Assembly: GCA_022564455.1 (NCBI GenBank)
Contig: JADFLK010000182.1
Location: 1-5,358, forward strand
Reading direction: 5' to 3'
Source of the DNA: Bacteroidota bacterium
Lineage (GTDB): Bacteria > Bacteroidota > Rhodothermia > Rhodothermales > Rubricoccaceae
DNA: 5,358 nucleotides
The notes under the pieces are model-generated. The model saw only the letters and a list, made by a program, of their open reading frames with translations. It ran no database searches and was not told the origin of the DNA. Of the stretch, positions 1 through 5,358 are shown in pieces. Position 1 is the stretch's first letter. The number at the start of each line of letters is the position of its first letter. The position numbers were made by a program, and so were the translations under genes.

Positions 1-773
1 GCGGCTATGGCCAGCAACAGATGCTCTGCGCCGATGAAATCGTCCTGGAGCCGCTCTGCTTCCTGCTTGAGGAGCGGATCGCCGCGTACGGGACTTTCAG
101 GAGAGCGGTAGCGGTCATCCACGTCATCGGCCTCGAACTTGTAGTAGATGGCCACGCTTGCGGCGGCGAGGGCAACACCGGCAGCTGCGTAGTCGATCCA
201 GCGGCGCGGTTCGCGGGGCGGTATCCAGGTTGTGACGGCGTCTATCGCTGCCCCTGCTTCAAGGGGCTGCATCATCAACGTGTGGTGGTTGAACAGCGAA
301 TCGCCGGGAGCCACCTCGGCCGGCATGTAGCCTGGCCTGCGGGCGAGGAGTACGCCTTCCATCACCTCCGGCCGGTCTACTGTTAGCGGCGCAATGCCAA
401 GCACTTCTTCATTTCCACCCGACCGAAGAACCACTTCCGCATCGGGTGGCATGGAATCGATTCGGTAACGAAAAGGCAAATCCAGACGAAGTGTAGCCGT
501 TTGGTTCGCCATGACGATCACCGAGCCTGATGCCCTGCGCGGCGCCCAGCCTTCCCCCGTGGCCTCTACGAGCACGACCTGCTTGTGGCCTGCCGGAAGC
601 AGAAACGGGCCGTCGGACGCCACGCCGATGACCTCTGAATCGACCAAGACGACGGCATCCGGCGCGTTTGTCTCAACAACGAGGAGGCCGTCCGGGTGGG
701 GAAGAACGTCCTGGCCGGTTACTGCAACGGAACTGAGCACTAGAGCTGTCAGAATTAATAGGCCACGTCGCAT
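1..773 (-). CDS. PEGA-domain envelope protein with one membrane helix (3' end beyond window)
   Basis: The frame opens at the ATG at 773 and stays open to the left edge, giving 257 residues without a stop, so the C-terminus is missing. It starts with a Sec signal peptide (MRRGLLILTALVLSSVAVTG, probably cut before Gln21). Residues about 29-75 look like a PEGA domain: LVVETNAPDAVVLVD, a Gly-rich turn, then LPAGHKQVVL. Residues about 101-153 look like a second, more diverged copy (RIDSMPPDAEVVLRS ... GVLLARRPGYMPAEV). PEGA domains are small surface-associated beta modules of uncertain role. A hydrophobic helix at about 192-211 (WIDYAAAGVALAAASVAIYY) follows, then a charged, probably helical stretch (about 212-246) and the beginning of another hydrophobic segment (HLLLAIA) cut by the edge. 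The paired hydrophobic segments around a short charged helix suggest a membrane hairpin. The gene starts 11 bases after the BamB-like gene and probably shares its mRNA. The start is supported by the signal peptide and the purine-rich sequence just upstream. Specific function unknown. Confidence 0.82.
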   Translation of the reverse strand, partial: MRRGLLILTALVLSSVAVTGQDVLPHPDGLLVVETNAPDAVVLVDSEVIGVASDGPFLLPAGHKQVVLVEATGEGWAPRRASGSVIVMANQTATLRLDLPFRYRIDSMPPDAEVVLRSGGNEEVLGIAPLTVDRPEVMEGVLLARRPGYMPAEVAPGDSLFNHHTLMMQPLEAGAAIDAVTTWIPPREPRRWIDYAAAGVALAAASVAIYYKFEADDVDDRYRSPESPVRGDPLLKQEAERLQDDFIGAEHLLLAIA

Positions 774-775
774 GT

Positions 776-782
776 CTCCCCC
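776..782 (-). promoter_or_regulatory. Ribosome binding site of the PEGA gene
   Basis: The minus strand reads GGGGGAG just before the ATG at 773. The GGAG core is only two bases from the start codon, which is closer than usual, but the run of G may pair one or two bases further upstream. It lies entirely in the 11-base gap after the BamB-like stop codon, so ribosomes finishing that gene could restart here. Confidence 0.5.
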
Positions 783-784
783 GT

Positions 785-1972
785 TTAGTTCTCTGCCGCA
801 CTCGCGGCTATGTGCTGGGTATCAAAGGCATGTACATGCTTTGGCTCCGACAGTACGATCAGGATGCCGTCTCGGGCCGCCGGCGCCGACTTGACTCGCC
901 CCGGAAGCTCCGCATCCCAAAGCAACTCACCCGACGAAGCATCGAGGGCGGCAATGCGCTCGCCCATAGTACCCACATAAACCACGTGGTCTGTCAGCAG
1001 CGGCGCTGCGGAGATGTTGCCATCGAACTCGTGCCGCCAAATCTCCTCTCCCGTCTCGGGATCGAGACACCGCAATACTCCGTCCGTTGCCCCTACCATC
1101 ACGTACCGCTCATCCACGGCCGGTGTGGCGAAGCGGGCAAGCTCCGTGTCGGCCCGGTAGATCCAGACCGTTTCTCCGATTGCAGAATCAATGGCCAGAA
1201 GTTGGCCACGCGCAGTCGGCACGAAGAAACGCCCGCCAAACGCGGAAGGTGTTCTCATGACGGGGAGACCGATCTCCTTTCTCCATCGTATCAAACCAGT
1301 CGTCGGGCTAAACGCAACAAGGCCACCTGCCTCATCGGCCGCGACTACCAGGCCGTCCGCTATCTCGGTAGGAGCCGCATAGAAAGCACGCATCGAGTCG
1401 GGTTGCATGGACCACCGTTCGTTGCCGGTGAGTGGCTCAATTCCACGCAGCGTTCCGTCGAGAGCAGCGGCCACCACGGTCCCACCGGAGAGCAGGAGCC
1501 CTGCCGCGTGCGGGTTGTCGCGGAGGGTCCAGGCTTTCGAACCCGTAGCCAGGTTGTAAGCGACCAGGCCATCGCGCCCGGCAGCGACCGGAACCACCAG
1601 GATGCGCTCGTCCACCAACACCGGCGCTCCTTCAATGGCGTCGCCCAAGGTAACCCTGCCAACTTTTCTACCGTTGCTTAGCTCTATGACATCCACGCGT
1701 CCCGCCTTGGTGGAAACGATCACGTAGCCTCCCGCAATAAGTGGCGAAGCCGGCCCAAAGCCACCTTCGGTGGTGTGATCCCAGCGCAGGACCAGAGGCG
1801 GCGAGGGGCCTTCGCTGGATGTGTTCGCACGAGAAGTTGAGCCACCGTCCGTGGTATTGTCGGCCGGGGCAATCACCAGTGGCTTGCCCAGTTGTAGGGT
1901 CTCGCATCCTGAAAGAATGAAAACCACTAGTAACAGCAGACGCCAATCTGCCAATTTGTTTGGTGCCGCCAT
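785..1972 (-). CDS. BamB-like PQQ-type beta-propeller lipoprotein
   Basis: This is a 395-residue protein, close to the length of E. coli BamB (about 392). It begins with a lipoprotein signal: a hydrophobic LLLLVVFILSGC stretch with lipobox L-S-G-C, the lipidated Cys being residue 23. A Ser/Thr/Gly-rich linker follows (about 35-58). The rest shows PQQ-like propeller repeats about 40 residues apart, each ending in a motif of the form D-x-x-x-G-x-x-x-W. Clear examples are NLATGSKAW, EPLTGNERW, SPTTGLIRW, DSAIGETVW, DPETGEEIW and DASSGELLW; a degenerate first one is ELSNGRKVG. With the closing strand near HVHAFDTQ this fits eight blades, as in BamB. There is no dehydrogenase extension, so it is more likely a scaffold than a quinoprotein enzyme. 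The ATG at 1972 is preferred because it overlaps the upstream stop (TGATG); a GTG at 1984 would add four residues. BamB links to BamA in the outer-membrane assembly machine. Here the partner could be the upstream barrel protein, but that is inference, and orthology to BamB is not established. Confidence 0.85.
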   Translation of the reverse strand: MAAPNKLADWRLLLLVVFILSGCETLQLGKPLVIAPADNTTDGGSTSRANTSSEGPSPPLVLRWDHTTEGGFGPASPLIAGGYVIVSTKAGRVDVIELSNGRKVGRVTLGDAIEGAPVLVDERILVVPVAAGRDGLVAYNLATGSKAWTLRDNPHAAGLLLSGGTVVAAALDGTLRGIEPLTGNERWSMQPDSMRAFYAAPTEIADGLVVAADEAGGLVAFSPTTGLIRWRKEIGLPVMRTPSAFGGRFFVPTARGQLLAIDSAIGETVWIYRADTELARFATPAVDERYVMVGATDGVLRCLDPETGEEIWRHEFDGNISAAPLLTDHVVYVGTMGERIAALDASSGELLWDAELPGRVKSAPAARDGILIVLSEPKHVHAFDTQHIAASAAEN

Positions 1973-1974
1973 CA
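1970..1974 (-). promoter_or_regulatory. TGATG stop-start overlap coupling barrel protein and BamB-like lipoprotein
   Basis: The stop TGA of the large barrel protein (1974-1972) and the ATG of the lipoprotein (1972-1970) share one base. Only a weak G-rich stretch (GGGTGGGA, around 1979-1986) lies upstream as a ribosome binding site, so translation of the second gene probably depends on termination-reinitiation after the first. This favours the ATG over the GTG at 1984 as the start of the second gene. Confidence 0.65.
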
Positions 1975-4900
1975 GAAATCCCACCCAAAGAAGAACTGAT
2001 TGAAGGTCTGCCGCTCGTCCCAGTTGAAGCCCGTTGGGAAGCGGTAGCCAATGTCGTAGCGCAGCACGATGCCGCCGTAGATGTTCATCCGCAGCCCTGC
2101 ACCTACCGATCCGAGGGTCCGGCCGATCTCAAAGCCCGAGCCCGGGTCGAGCTCAACATCGTCGTAGCCTTCGTTCCACAGGTGAGCGGCGTCAACAAAG
2201 AGCGCCCCGCGGAGGTTGGCGATGCCAAAGGGTTCCAGTACCGGGATCCACGCGCTGGGTGCGATGGCCAGCGGGAACCGGAGTTCGTGCGAGGTGAACC
2301 ATAGCTGTTTCCCCCTGAGGCGGAGGAATGGGTAGCCGCGCAGATTCCACGAACCGCCAATAAGGTGCAGCCGGGCTCGCCGCCCCACATTTGCCCGAAC
2401 TTGCGCCCACGACGCCCAGGTGACACCGGGCATGATCCGGAAGTAGCGCCGCACATCGGCCGACACCGTGTAATAGCTCACGTTCGAGTTCAAAACATCG
2501 GTGGTATACCCCAACGTGAGGTTGCCACGCCAGCCATCCAGCGGGCCGTTGAGACCATACAACGTGTTGTCATGAACGAGAGTCACGGAGTTCGCTACGA
2601 GCACCGATTCCAGGTCAACTTCGTCGAAAAACTGGTCTTTCCGACTCCAGCCCACAGACGTGTTGATCTCTATGCGGCGGAACTTCGATACCGGGTAGCT
2701 CACAAGCCCTAAACCGCCATACACCTGCTCGTAGTACACAGGGAAACCCGCCGGTGCGTCCGGGTCAGCCCGGTCGTACCGCTGGCCGGCGAGACGGAAG
2801 ATGCCGTAGCCGTAGTTGGCCCGTCTGCCCAAATGGATACGTGTAATTCCGATGTTGAGGCTCTCGAGGAAAGAGCGGCCGAGCGTGTTGCTGCTGTAGG
2901 TGGTCACCTGCCAGAGGTCGTTCCCCATCACGTCGGAGAAGAGAATGGAAGCCCCGCCTGCTGTGCCCAATACCGGGTTCGTGCTAACGCCTCCCTGGAC
3001 GATATCGAGTTCGTAATGGCGGCGGTAACGGAAACGCTGGGTGGAGTCCGCCACGACGTGCCGCTCGAAGGACCACGGTTCACGGTCGAACGGGATGCTG
3101 GTCAGCACCGTTTGGCGGGGATTGGCGATTAGCGAGTCGATCTCCATCTGGCGGACGGTGAACCGGAAATCCTCGAAGCTGGCGAAAACCAACCGGTCGT
3201 CGGAGGTCCACACCGGATCGAACGAGGCGCTGGTGAAAGCCGTGAGGCGATGGGCTGGGCGGGTGGCTGGCAGGAGCGAGGGAGCGGTTTGCTGCGCCGG
3301 CGGACCCGGATTGGCCAAAGCAGTTTGAGAGGGGGTGGGTTGGATCTTGAATTCTGAGGCTCCTTCCTCCGTTTGGGCGTGTGTGAGGGTGAGAGGATGA
3401 GGGGATGCGGGTTGGATCTCGTGCCCATCCGTGTTGGCCTCACTTGTATGGGCGTATGAGAGGGTGAGGGCCTGAGAGGATGGTTCAAATTCAGCCTCGC
3501 CATTGCTTCCATCCTCGCTCTCTCCCACACGTTCTCTCATACCATCATCCTCCCCATCTCTAATACCCATCTGTGAGTTTGAAGGCGAGAGAGATTGAGG
3601 GGACGACAATACAGCATTCTCCACACCCATACTCCTGTCTCCCCTCTCCCCGATACCATCCGTCGAACTCTCGTTCTCAGAAACGCCCACACCCCCATTC
3701 TCCCTCTCTCCCATACTCAAAACAGGCTCCTCCCCTCCCTCGCCAGACATATCCACTACCCACAGATCCTGGGCGCTGAACTTGCCGTCTGGCTGGCGGC
3801 GTGCGCTTGCGAAAACAATGTGGCTGCCGTCCGGGCTCCACCTTGGCGAGAGATCCATGTGCTCGCCGTACGTCACGTAATTGATGGAGGCCGTTTCGAG
3901 ATCGAACGTGAACAGGTTGTAGGCGCCATGCTCTCCGACTGCCGTGCGATCCGATGAGAAGACAATCCGGCTGCCGTCCGGACTCCAATCGGGGTCGCGA
4001 TCATCGTAGGTGTCACGGGTGAGCCGGCGGAGAGCATCGCTTTCGCGGTCGTAGGTATAGAGGTCGGCCCAGCCACCTTTGTCAATGCCCGTAAAGGCGA
4101 GTTGTCGGCTTCCGGGGCTCCATGTCGGCGAATACACGGCGACGAGGTTGTCGAAATCGTACAGGCCAACTCGCTCGCGCGCCCGCAGATCGTACACGTG
4201 GATCACGTCCCGCTCGCCCCGTTGGGTTACGAAGGCGAGCAGGCCGTCCTCCGAGACATCCATGCGGCTTTCGAAGAGGTGGAAGGCCTCAAAGTCCTGA
4301 CTGCGCCCGCCGCGCACAAGCACTTCAGGTTCACCCGACGGCTGATAATCCGCGTCGATAGGCATCGCGTACACGCTGGTGTACCCGCCGATGCTGGCTA
4401 CGTAGACCACCTCACGCGAGCCATCCGGGCGCTCGTGCACCACCGGCTTCATGTTGAATCCGCGCGAGGCTACGGCGTCGGAAATGAGCGTGGGCACGTC
4501 GGCGTCCTCCAGCATTGGCAGGTACTGCTCGCGCAGCCAGCGCGTCCACCGATCCGAGATGTCGCGGAAGTCTTCGCGGAGGACAAACTCCATCACCTTG
4601 TTGAAGTTGCGGTCGCGCCAGGCGTTCTCAATCAGCTGCAGGATCTTCTCCTCCCCGTACACCTCGCTGATGAATCGGCACAGGGCCTCGCCCTCCTTGT
4701 ACATCACGTACGTGCCGTAAATGCGGTTGAGGTTCTCCAGCGGCACGAAGAAGTTGCTGGCCATCGCATCGCGCATGATCATCTCGTGCTGGTAGTCGGG
4801 CTCGCCGCTCCAGTACTCGGCCAGTCCTTCGGTGAACCACAGCGGGAAGAGCCGATCCACAGGTTTTCCGTGGTCGCGCAGGACGCGCGTGAACTTGGAG

Positions 4901-5358
4901 TACGTGAACACGTGGACGGTCTCGTGCCGGATCACGCGCCGGAAGCGGTGCAGGTCGCCGTTGGCGGGAACGACCACGCGGCCCTTGAGGAACTCGAAGA
5001 ACCCCCCTACCCCGTCGGGGATAAAGCCCGGCGTGACGTTCGTCTGTTTGAAGTGCAGGTTTGACGAGTAGAAGATGAGGGGTACACGGTGCGTGAGGGA
5101 GAAATCGAACCGGTGCTCCAGCTCCTCGTAGGCCTCCTCGGCGAAGTGCGCGCCGTGCTCGGCCAGCGTCTGCATCTCCGGGTAATAGTAGATGTCGAAG
5201 TGCTCGGTTTCGAGGACGTGCCAGTCGAACTGCTCGTACTGGATCTTATTGCGCCCGAAGTATTGCGCCGTTGCCACAGGGGCCATCATGGCCAGCACAC
5301 ACGCGGCCGCCCCAAGGCGGAGGCCCCATGTAACAAAGTGTGAACAGTAGCGGGGCGC
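1972..5358 (-). CDS. Outer-membrane metallopeptidase / TolB-like propeller / Omp85-like barrel fusion protein (5' end beyond window)
   Basis: Residues are numbered from the GTG at 5298, which gives 1108 aa. The frame stays open to the right edge and encodes a fuller signal peptide (RLGAAACVLAMMAPVATA, likely cut before QYFG), so the real start is probably beyond 5358; the GTG alone would leave no charged n-region. Residues about 30-260 form a peptidase-MA-like gluzincin domain: HETVH at 125-129 (4912-4926) gives two zinc-ligand histidines and the catalytic Glu, and WFTEGLAEY at 154-162 supplies the likely third ligand, E157. Residues about 285-715 are TolB/PD40 propeller repeats, with W-S/T-P-D-G-type turns at 393, 438, 487 and 697. 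They are interrupted at about 521-680 by low-complexity sequence. Residues about 772-1108 resemble a D15/Omp85 barrel: an LRGY motif at 986-989 matches the conserved VRGF/Y loop motif, ELRFPL follows, and the protein ends FFFGWDF with a terminal aromatic, as expected for an outer-membrane beta-signal. No POTRA domain is evident. The peptidase looks intact; its substrate is unknown. By analogy with Omp85 proteins, the N-terminal domains should face the periplasm. Confidence 0.88.
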   Translation of the reverse strand, partial: APRYCSHFVTWGLRLGAAACVLAMMAPVATAQYFGRNKIQYEQFDWHVLETEHFDIYYYPEMQTLAEHGAHFAEEAYEELEHRFDFSLTHRVPLIFYSSNLHFKQTNVTPGFIPDGVGGFFEFLKGRVVVPANGDLHRFRRVIRHETVHVFTYSKFTRVLRDHGKPVDRLFPLWFTEGLAEYWSGEPDYQHEMIMRDAMASNFFVPLENLNRIYGTYVMYKEGEALCRFISEVYGEEKILQLIENAWRDRNFNKVMEFVLREDFRDISDRWTRWLREQYLPMLEDADVPTLISDAVASRGFNMKPVVHERPDGSREVVYVASIGGYTSVYAMPIDADYQPSGEPEVLVRGGRSQDFEAFHLFESRMDVSEDGLLAFVTQRGERDVIHVYDLRARERVGLYDFDNLVAVYSPTWSPGSRQLAFTGIDKGGWADLYTYDRESDALRRLTRDTYDDRDPDWSPDGSRIVFSSDRTAVGEHGAYNLFTFDLETASINYVTYGEHMDLSPRWSPDGSHIVFASARRQPDGKFSAQDLWVVDMSGEGGEEPVLSMGERENGGVGVSENESSTDGIGERGDRSMGVENAVLSSPQSLSPSNSQMGIRDGEDDGMRERVGESEDGSNGEAEFEPSSQALTLSYAHTSEANTDGHEIQPASPHPLTLTHAQTEEGASEFKIQPTPSQTALANPGPPAQQTAPSLLPATRPAHRLTAFTSASFDPVWTSDDRLVFASFEDFRFTVRQMEIDSLIANPRQTVLTSIPFDREPWSFERHVVADSTQRFRYRRHYELDIVQGGVSTNPVLGTAGGASILFSDVMGNDLWQVTTYSSNTLGRSFLESLNIGITRIHLGRRANYGYGIFRLAGQRYDRADPDAPAGFPVYYEQVYGGLGLVSYPVSKFRRIEINTSVGWSRKDQFFDEVDLESVLVANSVTLVHDNTLYGLNGPLDGWRGNLTLGYTTDVLNSNVSYYTVSADVRRYFRIMPGVTWASWAQVRANVGRRARLHLIGGSWNLRGYPFLRLRGKQLWFTSHELRFPLAIAPSAWIPVLEPFGIANLRGALFVDAAHLWNEGYDDVELDPGSGFEIGRTLGSVGAGLRMNIYGGIVLRYDIGYRFPTGFNWDERQTFNQFFFGWDF
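3328..3492 (-). repeat. Tandem 72-base (24-residue) imperfect repeat, about 2.3 copies
   Basis: Unit A is residues 603-626 (3421-3492), unit B 627-650 (3349-3420) and a partial unit C 651-657 (3328-3348). They share a start of E/K-F/I-E/Q-P-x-x and a core of LTL-S/T-Y/H-A-H/Q-T. In the DNA, GGGTTGGATCT occurs at 3337-3347 and again exactly 72 bases later at 3409-3419. A 23-base word beginning GTTTGGGCG at 3371 recurs at 3446 as GTATGGGCG, with 20 of 23 bases matching and a 3-base shift in register. It lies inside the low-complexity insertion. Confidence 0.65.
3454..3542. repeat. Imperfect inverted repeat (possible hairpin) in the low-complexity insertion
   Basis: GTATGAGAG at 3454-3462 is the exact reverse complement of CTCTCATAC at 3534-3542. 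GAGGATGG at 3476-3483 is the exact reverse complement of CCATCCTC at 3509-3516. The two paired blocks are nested in the right order, giving 9 and 8 base pairs around a less perfect interior and a loop of about 25 bases. The repeat lies at the switch point between the purine-rich and pyrimidine-rich halves of the insertion. Confidence 0.55.
3626..3718 (-). repeat. Short direct repeat (CCCATACTC) 84 bases apart
   Basis: CCCATACTC on the plus strand occurs at 3626-3634 and 3710-3718. The spacing is 84 bases, which keeps the reading frame, and both copies encode S-M-G (residues 528-530 and 556-558). Surrounding CTCTC/CCCAC words recur loosely. It probably belongs to the same repeat-derived insertion as the units further left. 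Confidence 0.4.

Larger units (their letters stand above)
3259..3738 (-). other. In-frame low-complexity insertion within the propeller of the metallopeptidase-barrel protein
   Basis: This covers residues about 521-680 of the large protein. It separates DLWVVDM (about 511-517), a normal third strand of a TolB-like blade, from HRLTAF (683-688), the normal fourth strand, so it sits in a hairpin turn. The encoded sequence is rich in Gly, Glu, Ser, Asn, Pro and Gln with no globular pattern and is probably disordered. At DNA level the left part (to about 3490) is purine-rich on the plus strand with GGGTGAG/GTATGAGAG words. The right part (from about 3509) is pyrimidine-rich with CTCTCTCCCATAC-type words, unlike the flanking coding sequence. 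Exact borders are estimated from where the propeller pattern stops and resumes. Confidence 0.65.

Noticed and set aside
812..1681. 289-codon open frame on the plus strand opposite the BamB-like gene
   Set aside because: It lies wholly antisense to a gene with clear propeller repeats and a lipobox. The product is Arg/Pro/His-rich with no domain pattern.
785..1972. PQQ-dependent alcohol or glucose dehydrogenase
   Set aside because: The protein has only the propeller and a lipoprotein signal. Length and blade count fit BamB-type scaffolds, and no cytochrome CxxCH motif or dehydrogenase extension is seen.
1972..1984. GTG at 1984 as the start of the BamB-like gene
   Set aside because: It would add only M-G-F-L with no better ribosome site, whereas the ATG at 1972 forms a typical TGATG overlap and leaves a normal-length lipoprotein signal.
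1960..2712. Plus-strand open frames opposite the barrel domain
   Set aside because: They are fragmented, overlap each other in different frames and lie antisense to the conserved LRGY/ELRFPL barrel region. No credible ribosome site or protein pattern.
3129..3530. 133-codon minus-strand frame overlapping the insertion
   Set aside because: It is out of frame with the propeller-barrel gene. The product is a Pro/Ser/Arg-rich shadow created by the low-complexity DNA.
3259..3738. CRISPR array or tandem-repeat locus with spacers
   Set aside because: Repeats are imperfect, few in number, keep the reading frame and are not separated by unique spacers of constant length.
3573..3957. Plus-strand frames giving Pro/Ser/His-rich peptides from the CT-rich tract
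   Set aside because: They reflect the pyrimidine-rich composition of the tract, and the surrounding minus-strand frame is continuous. No sign of translation on this strand.
3826..3993. Repeated DNA word CTGCCGTCCGG at two sites about 146 bases apart
   Set aside because: Both copies encode the W-S-P-D-G-S turn of successive propeller blades, so the similarity is explained by the protein repeat.
4102..5064. 320-codon open frame on the plus strand opposite the peptidase domain
   Set aside because: It is antisense to the strongly supported HETVH/EGLAEY domain. Its product is His/Val/Arg-rich with no recognisable motif, as expected from the complement of a GC-rich gene.

Overview
All coding in this window is on the minus strand. 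Three genes are packed head to tail and read from the right edge (5358) to the left edge (1). The DNA is moderately GC-rich, about 60% by eye. All three products carry export signals (a Sec signal peptide, a lipoprotein signal, a Sec signal peptide), so this is a cell-envelope operon from a diderm (Gram-negative) bacterium. The first protein combines a secreted metallopeptidase, a TolB-like propeller and an Omp85-like barrel. The third combines PEGA repeats with a membrane helix. From general family knowledge this mix suggests an FCB-type lineage (for example Rhodothermota, Gemmatimonadota, Ignavibacteria or Latescibacteria relatives). That placement is an inference from architecture only; no marker gene is present.

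Layout in transcription order. (1) 5358-1972: a very large outer-membrane protein whose start codon lies beyond the right edge. It has a signal peptide, a gluzincin-type HETVH...EGLAEY metallopeptidase domain, WD40/PD40 (TolB-like) propeller repeats interrupted by about 160 residues of low-complexity sequence, and a C-terminal Omp85/D15-type beta-barrel ending in Phe. (2) 1972-785: a BamB-like lipoprotein with seven PQQ-type propeller motifs plus a closing strand. Its ATG overlaps the stop of gene 1 (TGATG). (3) 773-1: a PEGA-domain protein with a signal peptide and one membrane helix, starting 11 bases after gene 2 and running off the left edge. No RNA gene, mobile-element gene, CRISPR array, promoter or terminator was seen, and no gene-free stretch exceeds 11 bases.

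How they may work together (inference): the barrel would anchor gene 1 in the outer membrane with its peptidase and propeller probably in the periplasm. The BamB-like lipoprotein is a plausible scaffold at the inner face of the outer membrane, and the PEGA protein another envelope component. Tight coupling suggests co-production, but the sequence does not identify a substrate or process.

The most unusual stretch is about 3259-3738, inside gene 1. It is a strand-asymmetric, repeat-bearing, low-complexity segment that looks like intergenic repeat DNA captured in frame within a propeller blade. It holds 24-residue tandem repeats and an imperfect inverted repeat.
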